From NCBI RefSeq assembly GCF_036345175.1, contig NZ_CP107780.1:5952001-6016000 (forward strand): 64,000 nucleotides of DNA. The letters run 5' to 3'. Source of the stretch: Streptomyces sp. NBC_00576. Lineage in GTDB: Bacteria; Actinomycetota; Actinomycetes; Streptomycetales; Streptomycetaceae. The notes under the pieces are model-generated. The model was not told where the DNA came from and ran no database searches. It was given only the letters and a program-made list of their open reading frames with translations. The translations under genes were made by a program, and so were the position numbers. This document shows, in pieces, positions 39,402 through 47,480 of the stretch; positions within the stretch are counted from its first letter, which is position 1; every line of letters begins with the position of its first letter.

Positions 39402-41468
39402 CTAGCGGGCGCTGTGCGCGTCGGGTGTCGGCAGGTGCTCGCCGGGGATCACCGTGGGGGTGGTCGTCGGGCGGGCGCTGTCGACGGAGGAGGCCAGGGC
39501 CGAAACCCGGGAGGACCGCGCCGTGGCAGCCGTCGCCGGCACCACACCGCCCGCCGCCCACATGGTGGACGTCCAGGCGCTGCTCGCCGCGATCGCGGAA
39601 CCGATGCCGGTGCGGTTGGCCGGCGGGTACGACGTGCTGCCGCCGAAGGTCTGCACCACCGAGATGCTCGCGGCCCGCTGGCTCAGGTAGTACGCGGTCG
39701 GCGCCGAGAGCGTGGCCCGGGCGGACCAGAGCACCGGGCCGTAGCCGGCGGAAACCGCGCTGCCTGCGACGGCGTTCTGCCAGGACCAGGTGTCCTGGAC
39801 GGTGGCCCACGTCGGCGAGGTCCACCAGAAGCGGGCCAGGTTGGCGGCGACGTCCTCGTGCGTCTTGCCGCCGATCTTCCAGAAGTTCCAGACCTTGTTG
39901 AGGGTCACGTTCTCGATCGCCTTGCCGGCGTTGTAGCCGACCGTCACCAGCCCCGTGGTGTTCGGGTTCAGGGCGTTCAGGTAGTTCCTGACCGAGGCGG
40001 AAACGCTCTGCCCGTTCGTCAGCAGGACCACGCCCTTGCCGCGGTACCCCAGCGACCCGGCGGCCGCGGAGGCGGCGATCGGATCGTGGTACTCCTTGCC
40101 GTCGGCGACGAAGATCCAGCTCGGGGCCGTCGTGATCTGCTTGGCGACCCTGACCGACAATCCGGAGAGGTCCGTACCGTCGAGGCGCACCGGCTTGTAG
40201 CCGAGCGCCTGCACCTGGTTGGCCACGTTGGAGGCGAGGACGCGGGTGCCGCCGTTGAGGTAGACGGCGCTGCCCCTGGGAAGCGAGCGCTTCAGTTCCG
40301 TGGCCGCGGTGGAGTCCAGCCGGCCCCCGGAGGTCAGCAGGACCGGACCCTGCTTCTCGGCGGCCAGCGCGATCGCCGGGGCCGAGTACGTGGCATTGCC
40401 CTTGTTGACCAGAACCGCGGACCGGGCGGTGATCAGGTCGGGCTCATGCGTTCCGCCCGACTTGTCGAACGTCCAGCGGGACGCGGCCCCGTCGATACCG
40501 ATGGAGCCGGTGCCGTAGATCCGGGCCAGGATGTTCTTCCGCAGCGGCTGCCACGCGGGCTTGCTGCCCTTGCCCGCCCCGGTGAGCTGGGTGGATGTCC
40601 CGCTCCCCAGGTCGAGGATCCGCACCGTCTGCACATCGTCGGACCAGCCGGCGTGCGAGCTGTGCGCCTCGTAGGCGATCCGCCCGCCGGCGGGGTCCCA
40701 GCTCGGGGCGAGGTGATCGGACGCGTCGGTGGTCACCTGCTGGACGTTGGTGCCGTCCGCTTCGGCCGTGAACAGCTGCGTCCAGTCGTCCACCACGCGC
40801 GTGAAGGCCAGCTTGCTGCCGTCCGCCGAGAACACCGGTGAGGAACCGGACGTGATGATCTTCTTCAGCGTCTTGGTGACGGGGTCGAACTTCCAGATGC
40901 TCGGACTGTCCGTGAAGCAGCCGTAGTTGTTGCGCCGTTCGAAGGCCAGGGTGCCCGTGGGGCTTGCCGTCGGGTGCACGTCGCAGACCGTCGACGGCTC
41001 CTGGGCGTTCGTCAGCAACGGCTCCGGCGCCCATGAGGCGTCCGACGGCCCGTAGACGAGCTGGCCGCCGGTGCTGAACACCACGTACCGGCCGTTCTGC
41101 CAGAACGTCGGGTCCGCGTAGGGCGCGCTACCTGGGCGCACCCCCGTCGCCCACGGCAGGGTGAGGGGCGCGGTGCTGCCGGTGACCCGGCCGGTGACCA
41201 ACTGGCTCTCTCCGGCCACCAGGCGGCTGCCGTCCGGCGCCCAGTTCGGGGTGTAGCCGTAGTTCGGGATGTTGGGGACGGAACGCAGGCCGCTCCCGTC
41301 CGGGTTGACGATCGCGATGCCGGTGCTACCCCCGTACAGACCGATCTGACCGGGCGTCACACCACCGGTCGCGGCCTGCGCGCCCGGTGCCACGGCACCG
41401 AGCAGGCCGGCCGCCAGCGAGGCAGCCGACGTGAGCGCCGCGAGATTGCGGCGCGTGCGAGAACTCAA
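39402..41468 (-). CDS. Secreted TolB-like beta-propeller protein with cell-wall-binding (CWB2) repeats
   Basis: 688 residues if the TTG at 41468, preceded by GGGGGG, is the start. The signal peptide ends at PGAQA-ATGG. The first half has TolB/PD40 blades (YTPNWAPDGSRLVAGESQL, SSPVFSADGSKLAFTR, LAPSWDPAGGRIAYEAH). The second half holds three CWB2-type repeats (ALAAEKQGPVLLTSGGRLDS, TELKRSLPRGSAVYLNGGTR, GYRGKGVVLLTNGQSVSASV), which in other Gram-positives tether proteins to wall polymers. The tail is Ser/Thr/Pro-rich. Likely a cell-wall-attached protein interacting with ligands through the propeller. Function unknown. Confidence 0.82.
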   Translation of the reverse strand: MSSRTRRNLAALTSAASLAAGLLGAVAPGAQAATGGVTPGQIGLYGGSTGIAIVNPDGSGLRSVPNIPNYGYTPNWAPDGSRLVAGESQLVTGRVTGSTAPLTLPWATGVRPGSAPYADPTFWQNGRYVVFSTGGQLVYGPSDASWAPEPLLTNAQEPSTVCDVHPTASPTGTLAFERRNNYGCFTDSPSIWKFDPVTKTLKKIITSGSSPVFSADGSKLAFTRVVDDWTQLFTAEADGTNVQQVTTDASDHLAPSWDPAGGRIAYEAHSSHAGWSDDVQTVRILDLGSGTSTQLTGAGKGSKPAWQPLRKNILARIYGTGSIGIDGAASRWTFDKSGGTHEPDLITARSAVLVNKGNATYSAPAIALAAEKQGPVLLTSGGRLDSTAATELKRSLPRGSAVYLNGGTRVLASNVANQVQALGYKPVRLDGTDLSGLSVRVAKQITTAPSWIFVADGKEYHDPIAASAAAGSLGYRGKGVVLLTNGQSVSASVRNYLNALNPNTTGLVTVGYNAGKAIENVTLNKVWNFWKIGGKTHEDVAANLARFWWTSPTWATVQDTWSWQNAVAGSAVSAGYGPVLWSARATLSAPTAYYLSQRAASISVVQTFGGSTSYPPANRTGIGSAIAASSAWTSTMWAAGGVVPATAATARSSRVSALASSVDSARPTTTPTVIPGEHLPTPDAHSAR

Positions 41469-41860
41469 TGGAAAGCCCCCCAAAGAATGATGGTTTATCT
41501 GCCACCGAGCGTCTCGGCCCGCGCGCCACATCACGGCGTACTGGTGTACAGCCCATACGCCACCCCGGCGCACACACGCCGTGCGCAGCGCCCCAGATGC
41601 CAGGCCCCAGCGATCACTCGTCGGCAGCAGAACATTATGTGACGCCGTACGGGCCGCTGGAAAGCACTATTCGAACATCTTGCGAACAACATCTTGCGAA
41701 CAACATGTTGTATCCACTGGCGGCAGCGATGACGCCGCGTCAGCTGGATGCCCTGCTGGCCCTCCCGGATGAGACCGCGGTCGGGGTGCTGGCGCGGCGG
41801 CTGGACTGAGCTGGTGACAACTCCCGCGCGTATTCGTGACTCGTGCGCCAGAATGCCCGG
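41469..41860. other. 392-bp gap with short tandem repeat and a possible small remnant
   Basis: The plus strand holds a 14-bp tandem repeat (41674-41701) and then a short open stretch MTPRQLDALLALPDETAVGV then LARRLD ending at 41809. The latter has coding-like bias but no recognisable family. No intact gene is supported. Confidence 0.45.
41674..41709. repeat. 14-bp tandem repeat, 2.5 copies
   Basis: AACATCTTGCGAAC occurs at 41674-41687 and 41688-41701, followed by a partial, diverged copy AACATGTT. The unit is AT-rich for this genome. Confidence 0.8.
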
Positions 41861-42904
41861 ATGGAAGCGGGCACGGTGGCGGAACTGGTCGGTCAGGCAC
41901 TGGCGGCGGCGCGTGTTGCCGAGGAAACGGATGACTGGGACGAGTACGGGACGCTGCTGCGGCGGGCGGCAGTTGACGGGGTGAGGTCGCTGCCGCTCGG
42001 CTTGGAGCTGATGGGTTCGGATGACCCGGCCGAGCGTGAGACGGGCTGTGACCTGTTGGGCCACGCGAGCGATCAAAACGAAGGGGTCCGCGCCGAGACG
42101 GCGGCCGCGCTGGTCGCGCTCGCGGAGCGGGAGACCGAGGGCCGCGTGCTGTCGTCCCTGGTGTGCGCGATCGAGAGGACGTACGACCAGCGCGCCGTCC
42201 CTGTCCTCGCCGCCCTCGCGGGCCACCCCGACGCCGAGGTCCGCCAGCGAGTGGCCAGCTCCTTTGCGGGGGTCACCACCGGACTGCCGGACGGGCCGGA
42301 CATCCGCGCACTCATCACACTGACCCGCGACGACGACCCTGAGGTCCGCAACTGGGCGACGTTCACGCTGGGCTTCCAGGCCGAGGTCGACAGCCCCGCG
42401 ATCCGCACCGCGCTCTGGGAACGGACGACCGACGAGAATGCGGATGCCCGCGAGGAAGGCATCCGCGGACTCGCCCGGCGACACGACCTGCGCGTCGTCC
42501 CGCTGCTGGCGGAACTGTTGGACAACCCCGAGGGCGCGCACGTCCTCACGTTCAGCGCGGCCGCGATCATGGGCATCCCCGAACTACTGCCGGCTTTGCT
42601 GAGGTACGAGCCCGGAGACGCCGGAGTCACCGCTGCCGTGAATGCCTGCGACCCGATGCGGCGGGCCCACTTGGACGCCTCTGCCTGGGACCTGATGTGC
42701 GCACTCCACCGCCTCCGCCCCGACCTGGACGCCGCCGTTTACATGGAGCGCTTCGACTACGGCCTGTCCCTCGGCCTCGCCGCCACCCTCGGGTCCTCGG
42801 GCTACTCCGTCGAGGCTCTGCTCGAGTGCGCGGACGGCGACCCAGCGCGCGCTGCCGAACTGGTCGCGTCCGACCTGCCGAGGAGCCCCGGGGGCAGCAG
42901 TTGA
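41861..42904 (+). CDS. HEAT-repeat protein
   Basis: 347 residues from the ATG at 41861; a GTG at 41843 is an alternative and neither has a strong ribosome site. The sequence is built of repeated helical pairs with the HEAT pattern (LLGHASDQNEGVRAETAAAL, LAALAGHPDAEVRQRVASSF, LTRDDDPEVRNWATFTLGFQ, DARREEGIRGLARRHDLRVV-like units, VLTFSAAAIMGIPELLPALL). No catalytic site, signal or membrane helix is seen. HEAT proteins are usually protein- or nucleic-acid-binding scaffolds; some fold as DNA glycosylases. The partner is unknown. Confidence 0.83.
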   Translation: MEAGTVAELVGQALAAARVAEETDDWDEYGTLLRRAAVDGVRSLPLGLELMGSDDPAERETGCDLLGHASDQNEGVRAETAAALVALAERETEGRVLSSLVCAIERTYDQRAVPVLAALAGHPDAEVRQRVASSFAGVTTGLPDGPDIRALITLTRDDDPEVRNWATFTLGFQAEVDSPAIRTALWERTTDENADAREEGIRGLARRHDLRVVPLLAELLDNPEGAHVLTFSAAAIMGIPELLPALLRYEPGDAGVTAAVNACDPMRRAHLDASAWDLMCALHRLRPDLDAAVYMERFDYGLSLGLAATLGSSGYSVEALLECADGDPARAAELVASDLPRSPGGSS

Positions 42905-42926
42905 ACTCCTGCTGAATGCATACCGT

Positions 42927-42941
42927 GCTGACACTGTCAGC
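42927..42941. promoter_or_regulatory. 15-bp perfect palindrome after the HEAT gene
   Basis: GCTGACACTGTCAGC has 7-bp arms around one base, 23 bp after the HEAT gene. It could be a weak terminator or a protein site. The stretch from here to 43096 shows no gene. Confidence 0.5.
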
Positions 42942-43096
42942 GAGGTAGAAGACCAGATCAGCCCGGGTGATCTTCGCAAGAGGTCCAGATAACGGCCTGA
43001 CAACCACTTCCCACCACCGATCCAGGCGTGGTGGTAATCGCAGAGCAGGTCGGCCGCTGTGTTGAGAACGAACCCGGCCAGTCGGACAGGCGGAAT

Positions 43097-43447
43097 TCAA
43101 AGCCACCGCTGTGCCGCCTCGACGCTGTCCCCGCCGCTGGTGTTGAACGCGATGGCGGCCTGGGGCGCATGGCGGCGGATCAGGTTCACGATCTGCTCGA
43201 AGAGCGGCAGCAGTTGCTCGGCCTTGCGGATTCCGCCTCCGACGACCACGACATCCCACGGGCGCTCGGTCAGCGATGTGACGAGAGTGGACTCGGCTGA
43301 TTCATCGAACACGACCAGCGTCATGGCCGCGTCGATGCCATGCTCGCCGAACCGGGCCAACTCCGCGTCGAGAGCCGTACGAAGCGCCTTCCCGTCGACG
43401 CCGGGTATCGCTTGCGGGTCGTAACCGACAACGAGTGCAGAAGACAT
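43097..43447 (-). CDS. Conserved actinobacterial protein, alpha/beta fold, unknown function
   Basis: 116 residues from the ATG at 43447. It has a Rossmann-like alternation: SSALVVGYDPQAIPGVDGKA, MTLVVFDESAESTLVTSL, PWDVVVVGGGIRKAEQLLPL, FEQIVNLIRRHAPQAAIAFN, and ends TSGGDSVEAAQRWL. The GGGIRK and NTSGGDS loops look like ligand-binding turns. Close relatives occur in many actinobacteria as single-domain proteins without assigned function. It is a single gene on the minus strand. Confidence 0.72.
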   Translation of the reverse strand: MSSALVVGYDPQAIPGVDGKALRTALDAELARFGEHGIDAAMTLVVFDESAESTLVTSLTERPWDVVVVGGGIRKAEQLLPLFEQIVNLIRRHAPQAAIAFNTSGGDSVEAAQRWL

Positions 43448-43475
43448 GCCGGCAACCTAGCAACGCTGCCGTGGC

Positions 43476-43730
43476 TCAGGCGGTACGGGCGACGAACGCG
43501 GACCAGGCTTCGCCGGTGACGGTGAGGTTCGGGCCGGCCGGGTTCTTGGAGTCGCGGATGTGGATGGCGGCGGTGGGGGTGTGGGGGCAGGGGGCGATCT
43601 CCACGCAGTTGCCGCCACCGCTGTCGCTGTACGTCGACTTGCGCCAGGCGTAGGCGACTTCGACGCAGTTACCGCCGCCGTCGTCGCTATAGCTGGACTT
43701 GAACCACCGCAGTGCATTGGCGTTGCTCAT
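43476..43730 (-). CDS. DUF397 protein with an internally duplicated N-terminal motif
   Basis: 84 residues from an ATG overlapping the stop of the XRE gene (ATGA). The normal N-terminal DUF397 motif occurs twice, FKSSYSDDGGGNCVEVAYA and RKSTYSDSGGGNCVEIAPC, followed by one copy of IHIRDSKNPAGPNLTV and GEAWSAFV. The two motif copies are also very similar at the DNA level (GGCGGCGGTAACTGCGTCGA-like), so a recent in-frame duplication of about 60 bp is likely. Presumed partner or antagonist of the upstream XRE regulator. Confidence 0.87.
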   Translation of the reverse strand: MSNANALRWFKSSYSDDGGGNCVEVAYAWRKSTYSDSGGGNCVEIAPCPHTPTAAIHIRDSKNPAGPNLTVTGEAWSAFVARTA

Positions 43731-44563
43731 GGTTCCTCTCCTGCCAACCGTTCGATGAGGCTGAGTGAGTCGTCGGGACTCAGGGCCTGTGATCGGATCT
43801 TCGCATAGCGGTGCGCGAGTTGGGCCACCTCGGGTGGATCGCTGACCAGGATGCCCTGGTCCTCGATCTCCATGTAGACGACGTGGTCGTGGTCCTCAGT
43901 GACGAGGAGTTTCATAGGGCCACGGGCACCAGCATGCGATCCGCGCAGGCCGCGGTCCAGTGGGAGTACTTGCAGACACACATTCTCCCTCTGTGCGTCC
44001 GCGGCGAGCGAGCGCAACTGCCCGCGCATGATGTCCCAGTCGCCGAACGGCCGCCGCAGCACGGTCTCTTCGAGGATCAACTCGATCATCGGGGCAGGGT
44101 CGCGGTCGAAGAGTGCCCGGCGGGCGAGCCGAGCCTCGACGAGTTCGTCGCGCTTCTGATCGGAGACCGTCGGAAAGCCGCCCCGGATGAGTGCCTGGGC
44201 GTACGGCTCGGTCTGGAAGATGCCGTCGATGACGAAGCTCTCGTACGAGGAGATCGTGACCGCGCCCCGCTCCAGCCCCGCGACTCCCCGGAACCGAGCC
44301 GGATACTTCTCCAGCAGCATCCACTTACGTGCCTTCTCGAAGACGCCCAGCCCACCCCCGAGCACCTCCTCCAGCTTGACGAGCATCTTGTCGCTGGCGG
44401 GCTGCGCGCACGTCTCCATCGCGCTGATCGCCGATGCCGTGTAGCCGATCAGCTTGCCCAACTCCTCCTGCGTGTACCCCTTTTGCTCGCGCAGGGCCTT
44501 CGCGAGGGCGGCGACCATGTGTGCCGTGCCGCCCGCTTCCACCTTGTTGCCCGAACTCGCCAT
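43727..44563 (-). CDS. XRE-family regulator with C-terminal DUF5753-type domain
   Basis: 278 residues from the ATG at 44563. The Cro/C1 HTH lies at residues about 15-70 (LAKALREQKGYTQEELGKLI, then GYTASAISAMETCAQPAS). The rest is the large Streptomyces XRE domain (YESFVIDGIFQTEPYAQALI, EARLARRALFDRDPAPMIEL, ENVCLQVLPLDRGLRGSHAG, then DHDHVVYMEIEDQG). It overlaps the DUF397 gene downstream. Paralogous to the XRE at 11541 but transcribed the other way and without an anti-sigma-like ATPase beside it. Target unknown. Confidence 0.88.
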   Translation of the reverse strand: MASSGNKVEAGGTAHMVAALAKALREQKGYTQEELGKLIGYTASAISAMETCAQPASDKMLVKLEEVLGGGLGVFEKARKWMLLEKYPARFRGVAGLERGAVTISSYESFVIDGIFQTEPYAQALIRGGFPTVSDQKRDELVEARLARRALFDRDPAPMIELILEETVLRRPFGDWDIMRGQLRSLAADAQRENVCLQVLPLDRGLRGSHAGARGPMKLLVTEDHDHVVYMEIEDQGILVSDPPEVAQLAHRYAKIRSQALSPDDSLSLIERLAGEEP

Positions 44564-44687
44564 CCGGTCACTCCCGAACTCAACCGAACTCAACTGGTCA
44601 CCACCGACCCGCGCCGAATTCCGACAGCTACGTATGCTCGACACAGAGTTATGGAAAAAGCTAGACCCGGCCACTCAAACTGTTCCC

Positions 44688-45122
44688 ATGAACACGGAAA
44701 GTGACGAGGTAAACCTCGACGAACCCCTGCTGATCCCTGACATTCCCGACTGGGTCCCGCCCACCGGCATCCAACTCCGCAAGGCGGGCGTCCAGTTCGA
44801 CGCGGTACGGGTGGACGGCGACGAGGGCAGGGCGGCGGCGGACCGGCTGGCGCGGATGACCGGCGGCGCGCCCGGGCCGGTCGTGGAGGAGGCGAACGGG
44901 AATCGTGCCGTCTACTTCCTCGTGCCCGCGGGTGCGACGTCCCACCGGATCTGGCCGCCCGGGGTCACCCGTCTCGCGTCCGGTCCGGGCCGCATCGCCT
45001 ACATCCCCGTCCCGGCGCTCAACGGCCAGACATGGCCGCTGACTTGGCGTTATCGGCCGACGGGGAGAGATCACTTCGTACACGCGTTGCTTTTGAAGGC
45101 GGCGCTTCACCCCGAAGAGTGA
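44688..45122 (+). CDS. Hypothetical protein beside the XRE-DUF397 pair
   Basis: 144 residues from the ATG at 44688; an ATG at 44634 would add 18. The sequence is acidic at the N-terminus (NTESDEVNLDEPLLIPDIPD), then WVPPTGIQLRKAGVQFDAVR, NRAVYFLVPAGATSHRIWPP and YIPVPALNGQTWPLTWRYRP. The middle resembles a short nucleotidyl- or primase-associated domain seen in Streptomyces proteins annotated as hypothetical; I cannot place it. It is divergent from the XRE gene, with the HTH protein gene downstream. Confidence 0.55.
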   Translation: MNTESDEVNLDEPLLIPDIPDWVPPTGIQLRKAGVQFDAVRVDGDEGRAAADRLARMTGGAPGPVVEEANGNRAVYFLVPAGATSHRIWPPGVTRLASGPGRIAYIPVPALNGQTWPLTWRYRPTGRDHFVHALLLKAALHPEE

Positions 45123-45206
45123 AGAACGCGAACTTCCGCCCGGGAAAAGCCCGTTCAGCTTGCATTCGTCGCTCTGCGTGCCCTTAGAGTCACGGAAACA
45201 AGAAGA

Positions 45207-45233
45207 CCCCCGCGGTGCGCCAACACCCGGGGG
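45207..45233 (+). promoter_or_regulatory. Leader hairpin before the HTH protein gene
   Basis: CCCCCGCGGTG (45207-45217, one bulged base) pairs with 45224-45233 around a 6-nt loop, 28 bp before the HTH gene start. It could be the terminator of the preceding gene or a leader structure. Confidence 0.55.
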
Positions 45234-45260
45234 CTCGGCACCGAGAGATTGCACCTCCCC

Positions 45261-46166
45261 ATGCGGATTCATCGTACGACGCCCACGCGCGCCTTTTCAG
45301 TCTTCTCCAACGCCCTTCTCCGCGACCGGAGTCTCTCCTGGTGTGCGGTAGGCGTACTGACGTACCTCCTCAGCCTTCCGAACGGCGCCCGCGCCACCAT
45401 CCGCACCCTCGCCGAGCAGCGCAAGGAAGGGCGGGCTCGGATCGCCGCCGCCCTGCATGAGCTGGAGGAATCCCGGTATCTGCGGCGGGTGGTGCGCAAG
45501 GACGAGGAGTCCGGGCAATTCTCCACGGTGTACGAGGTGTTCGACACTCCGTACGAGGACGAGCCCCCTGCGGGTGAATCCGAAGAAGTTCAGAACCGGG
45601 CCTCCGGTGAGTCGGAATCCGTGGCCTCGGGAGCTCTCCCTTCGGGAGAAAAAACCAGGGAAGAAGAACCTCCCTCCCCGCCGTCGGCCGACGCGCCGTC
45701 GGCGGGGACCGAGGCCGGGGCCGAAGTGCCACCCGGCGAGTCCGAGGCTCCGCCCGGCGAACGCACCGCGCTCGCCGCGCGGTTGCTCGGCTCGCTCAGG
45801 CGCACCGATCCCCGGCTGGCCCTCGGTGCCGCCGAGGCGTTGCGGCTCGCGCCGCTGGTCGAGGAGTGGTGGGCGGCCGGGGCGAGCAGCGCCCAGGTCC
45901 GCGCAGCCCTGACACAGGGGTTGCCGTCGCCGCTGTACTCGCCCCGCGCCATCGTCGAGGACCGCCTGCGCCGCAAGTGCCCGGCTGCTCCGGCCGCTCC
46001 GGCAGATCCAGCCGCTGCCGTTGGTGAGTCGGCTGGGTCAACGGCCGTGCCTGTCACGACCGTTGAGATCCGCAAGCCAGGTGCCTCCGGCGGCTACCGC
46101 GAGGCCGCGCGACGCGGCGGGGCGCTGGCCCGCGCGCTGCTGCAGGGGCGGCCCGCGCCCGCGTAG
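45261..46166 (+). CDS. Helix-turn-helix protein (winged-HTH, replication/regulator type)
   Basis: 301 residues from the ATG at 45261. The N-terminal domain (SVFSNALLRDRSLSWCAVGV, then LTYLLSLPNGARATIRTLAE, then GRARIAAALHELEESRYLRR) is a winged HTH like that of plasmid or phage replication-type proteins and many Streptomyces HTH proteins. A long Glu/Ser/Pro-rich linker (residues about 100-165) leads to a helical C-terminal domain (ALAARLLGSLRRTDPRLALG, VEEWWAAGASSAQVRAALTQ). Function unknown. The Streptomyces family is common and mostly chromosomal. Confidence 0.72.
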   Translation: MRIHRTTPTRAFSVFSNALLRDRSLSWCAVGVLTYLLSLPNGARATIRTLAEQRKEGRARIAAALHELEESRYLRRVVRKDEESGQFSTVYEVFDTPYEDEPPAGESEEVQNRASGESESVASGALPSGEKTREEEPPSPPSADAPSAGTEAGAEVPPGESEAPPGERTALAARLLGSLRRTDPRLALGAAEALRLAPLVEEWWAAGASSAQVRAALTQGLPSPLYSPRAIVEDRLRRKCPAAPAAPADPAAAVGESAGSTAVPVTTVEIRKPGASGGYREAARRGGALARALLQGRPAPA

Positions 46167-46254
46167 GCGCACGCAGACTCCCGGCCGTGCGTCCGCGTGG
46201 CCGGGTCAACCCACCCGGAAGGAAACAGGATGACCGCATTGCTTGAGCGGCCTA

Positions 46255-46281
46255 CGACGGTATACCGGCGGTATACTGTCG
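46255..46281. promoter_or_regulatory. 27-bp palindromic operator overlapping a leaderless-type promoter
   Basis: Two 13-bp arms around G46268, with one mismatched pair (46259/46277), give CGAC-GTATACCG at the left and CGGTATAC-GTCG at the right. TATACT within it (46272-46277) is a good -10 hexamer that would start transcription at the ATG at 46284. This is how an autoregulated toxin-antitoxin operator would look. Confidence 0.8.
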
Positions 46282-46283
46282 TC

Positions 46284-46547
46284 ATGGCTGACACCACCGT
46301 CAAGGTCGACCCCGCAGTCCGTGACCGCCTCATGGTGCTCGCCCGTGAACGCGGGATGACCATGCGCGACCTGATCGCCGAGCTGGCGGGGGCCACGCCC
46401 ACGCAGGAGGAGCTGCGGAAGCGGTACGAGGAGACCAAGGCGTACTGCGAGACGCACTTCGGTGTCACCCTCACCGACGAGGACCACGACAGGGTCGAGA
46501 AGGTGTGGCAGGACCTGGAGGCCGGACAGGAGGTGGAGAGCCTGTGA
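46284..46547 (+). CDS. Antitoxin-like protein (ribbon-helix-helix/MazE7-like)
   Basis: 87 residues from the ATG at 46284, three bases after a 27-bp palindrome. An ATG at 46230 with a good GGAAGG site would add 18 residues encoded across the palindrome. The N-terminus TTVKVDPAVRDRLMVLARER, then GMTMRDLIAELAG, is the strand-helix-helix of RHH antitoxins. The C-terminal part (ELRKRYEETKAYCETHFGVT, then EDHDRVEKVWQDLEAG) would wrap the partner. Its stop overlaps the GTG of the next gene (GTGA), a hallmark of toxin-antitoxin pairs. Probably represses its own promoter. Confidence 0.75.
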   Translation: MADTTVKVDPAVRDRLMVLARERGMTMRDLIAELAGATPTQEELRKRYEETKAYCETHFGVTLTDEDHDRVEKVWQDLEAGQEVESL

Positions 46548-46996
46548 GCGCCACAAAGGGAGGCGGAAGTCCTGGAGCCGCCGGTCCCGCCGGACCCGCC
46601 GGATCGACCGGTGTCGTCTTCGACGAGTCGGCGCTGCTGGCGCTCGGGTCGGGCAACTCGCTCGCCTCGCAGTTCGTGTCGAACACCGAGCACGGGCCCA
46701 CCCGGCACGTGTACGTGCCCGCCCTCTGCCTCGCCGCCGCCGATGGCATGCGCAAGGGGCTGGCCGAGCACATCGGCGCCCTGCCGGCTGTCGAGATCGT
46801 CGAGTTGGACTTCGCGGGCGCGTCCACCGTGGGCGCGCTGCTGCGTGACGGGGTGGAGTGGCGGCTCGGTCACGCGGTCCACCTGTCCCGCCCGACGGTG
46901 GACTGGCCGAACGGGCGGCGCGTGCTGACCGTCGACCCCGATCTGTACGCGGATATGCCTCTCGTGCGGACCCTCAGGCTGCCGCGTCAGAGGTAG
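46544..46996 (+). CDS. PIN-like putative toxin partner
   Basis: 150 residues from a GTG overlapping the antitoxin stop. After a Gly/Pro-rich leader (SPGAAGPAGPAGS), VVFDESALLALGSGNSLASQ carries the first acidic residue at the start of a PIN-like strand. VYVPALCLAAADG and a C-terminal RRVLTVDPDLYADM supply later positions, but the usual Glu and last Asp cluster of VapC nucleases is only partly present. It may be a diverged VapC or a catalytically dead relative. Position and overlap with an RHH-type gene support a toxin-antitoxin role; activity is not shown. Confidence 0.6.
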   Translation: MSATKGGGSPGAAGPAGPAGSTGVVFDESALLALGSGNSLASQFVSNTEHGPTRHVYVPALCLAAADGMRKGLAEHIGALPAVEIVELDFAGASTVGALLRDGVEWRLGHAVHLSRPTVDWPNGRRVLTVDPDLYADMPLVRTLRLPRQR

Positions 46997-47129
46997 CTCC
47001 AGGCAGGGGGCCCGCGCCCGAGGGGGGTGCGGGCCTCGGGCGTGTGCGCGACAACCGCCTATACCGGGCATAGGGTGGAAAAGCACAAAATGCGCGCTCA
47101 AGGTGCCAGGCGAGGAGAAGGTGAGTGCG

Positions 47130-47420
47130 ATGCGCGTCATGATCAAGGCGCAGTTCGACACGGAGAAGGCCAACGAGGCCATACGCAGCGGCAAGCTGCC
47201 GGAGCTGATGAAGGAGACCCTGGACCACCTCAAGCCGGAGGCCGCGTACTTCGGGCCCGAGGACGGTTGCCGGACCTGCTGGCTGGTCGTCGACATGAAG
47301 GACAGCTCCGACATCCCGCCCACCGCCGAGCCGTTCTTCACCCAGTTCAACGCCAAGGTCTCGTTCACGCCCATCATGAACGCCGACGACCTGCAGAAGG
47401 GTCTCTCCCAGATTCGCTGA
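47130..47420 (+). CDS. Small ferredoxin-fold-like protein, DUF3303-like
   Basis: 96 residues from the ATG at 47130, preceded by GAGAAGGTG about 10 bases upstream. MRVMIKAQFDTEKANEAIRS, then LMKETLDHLKPEAAYFGPED, CRTCWLVVDMKDSSDIPPTA and FNAKVSFTPIMNADDLQKG give two beta-alpha-beta units, as in small dimeric ferredoxin-like proteins. No catalytic residues are evident. It follows the PIN-like gene on the same strand after 130 bp, but its relation to that pair is unclear. Confidence 0.65.
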   Translation: MRVMIKAQFDTEKANEAIRSGKLPELMKETLDHLKPEAAYFGPEDGCRTCWLVVDMKDSSDIPPTAEPFFTQFNAKVSFTPIMNADDLQKGLSQIR

Positions 47421-47480
47421 GCGCACGCACAGATCCACTGAGCGCCCGGTTCCGCCGAGCGCGGCGCCGGCTGCCGCCGC

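Noticed and set aside
42905..43096. Possible transposase remnant on the minus strand (RWWEVVVRPLSGPLAKITRA)
   Set aside because: Short and without a recognisable catalytic or HTH motif; not enough to support a feature.
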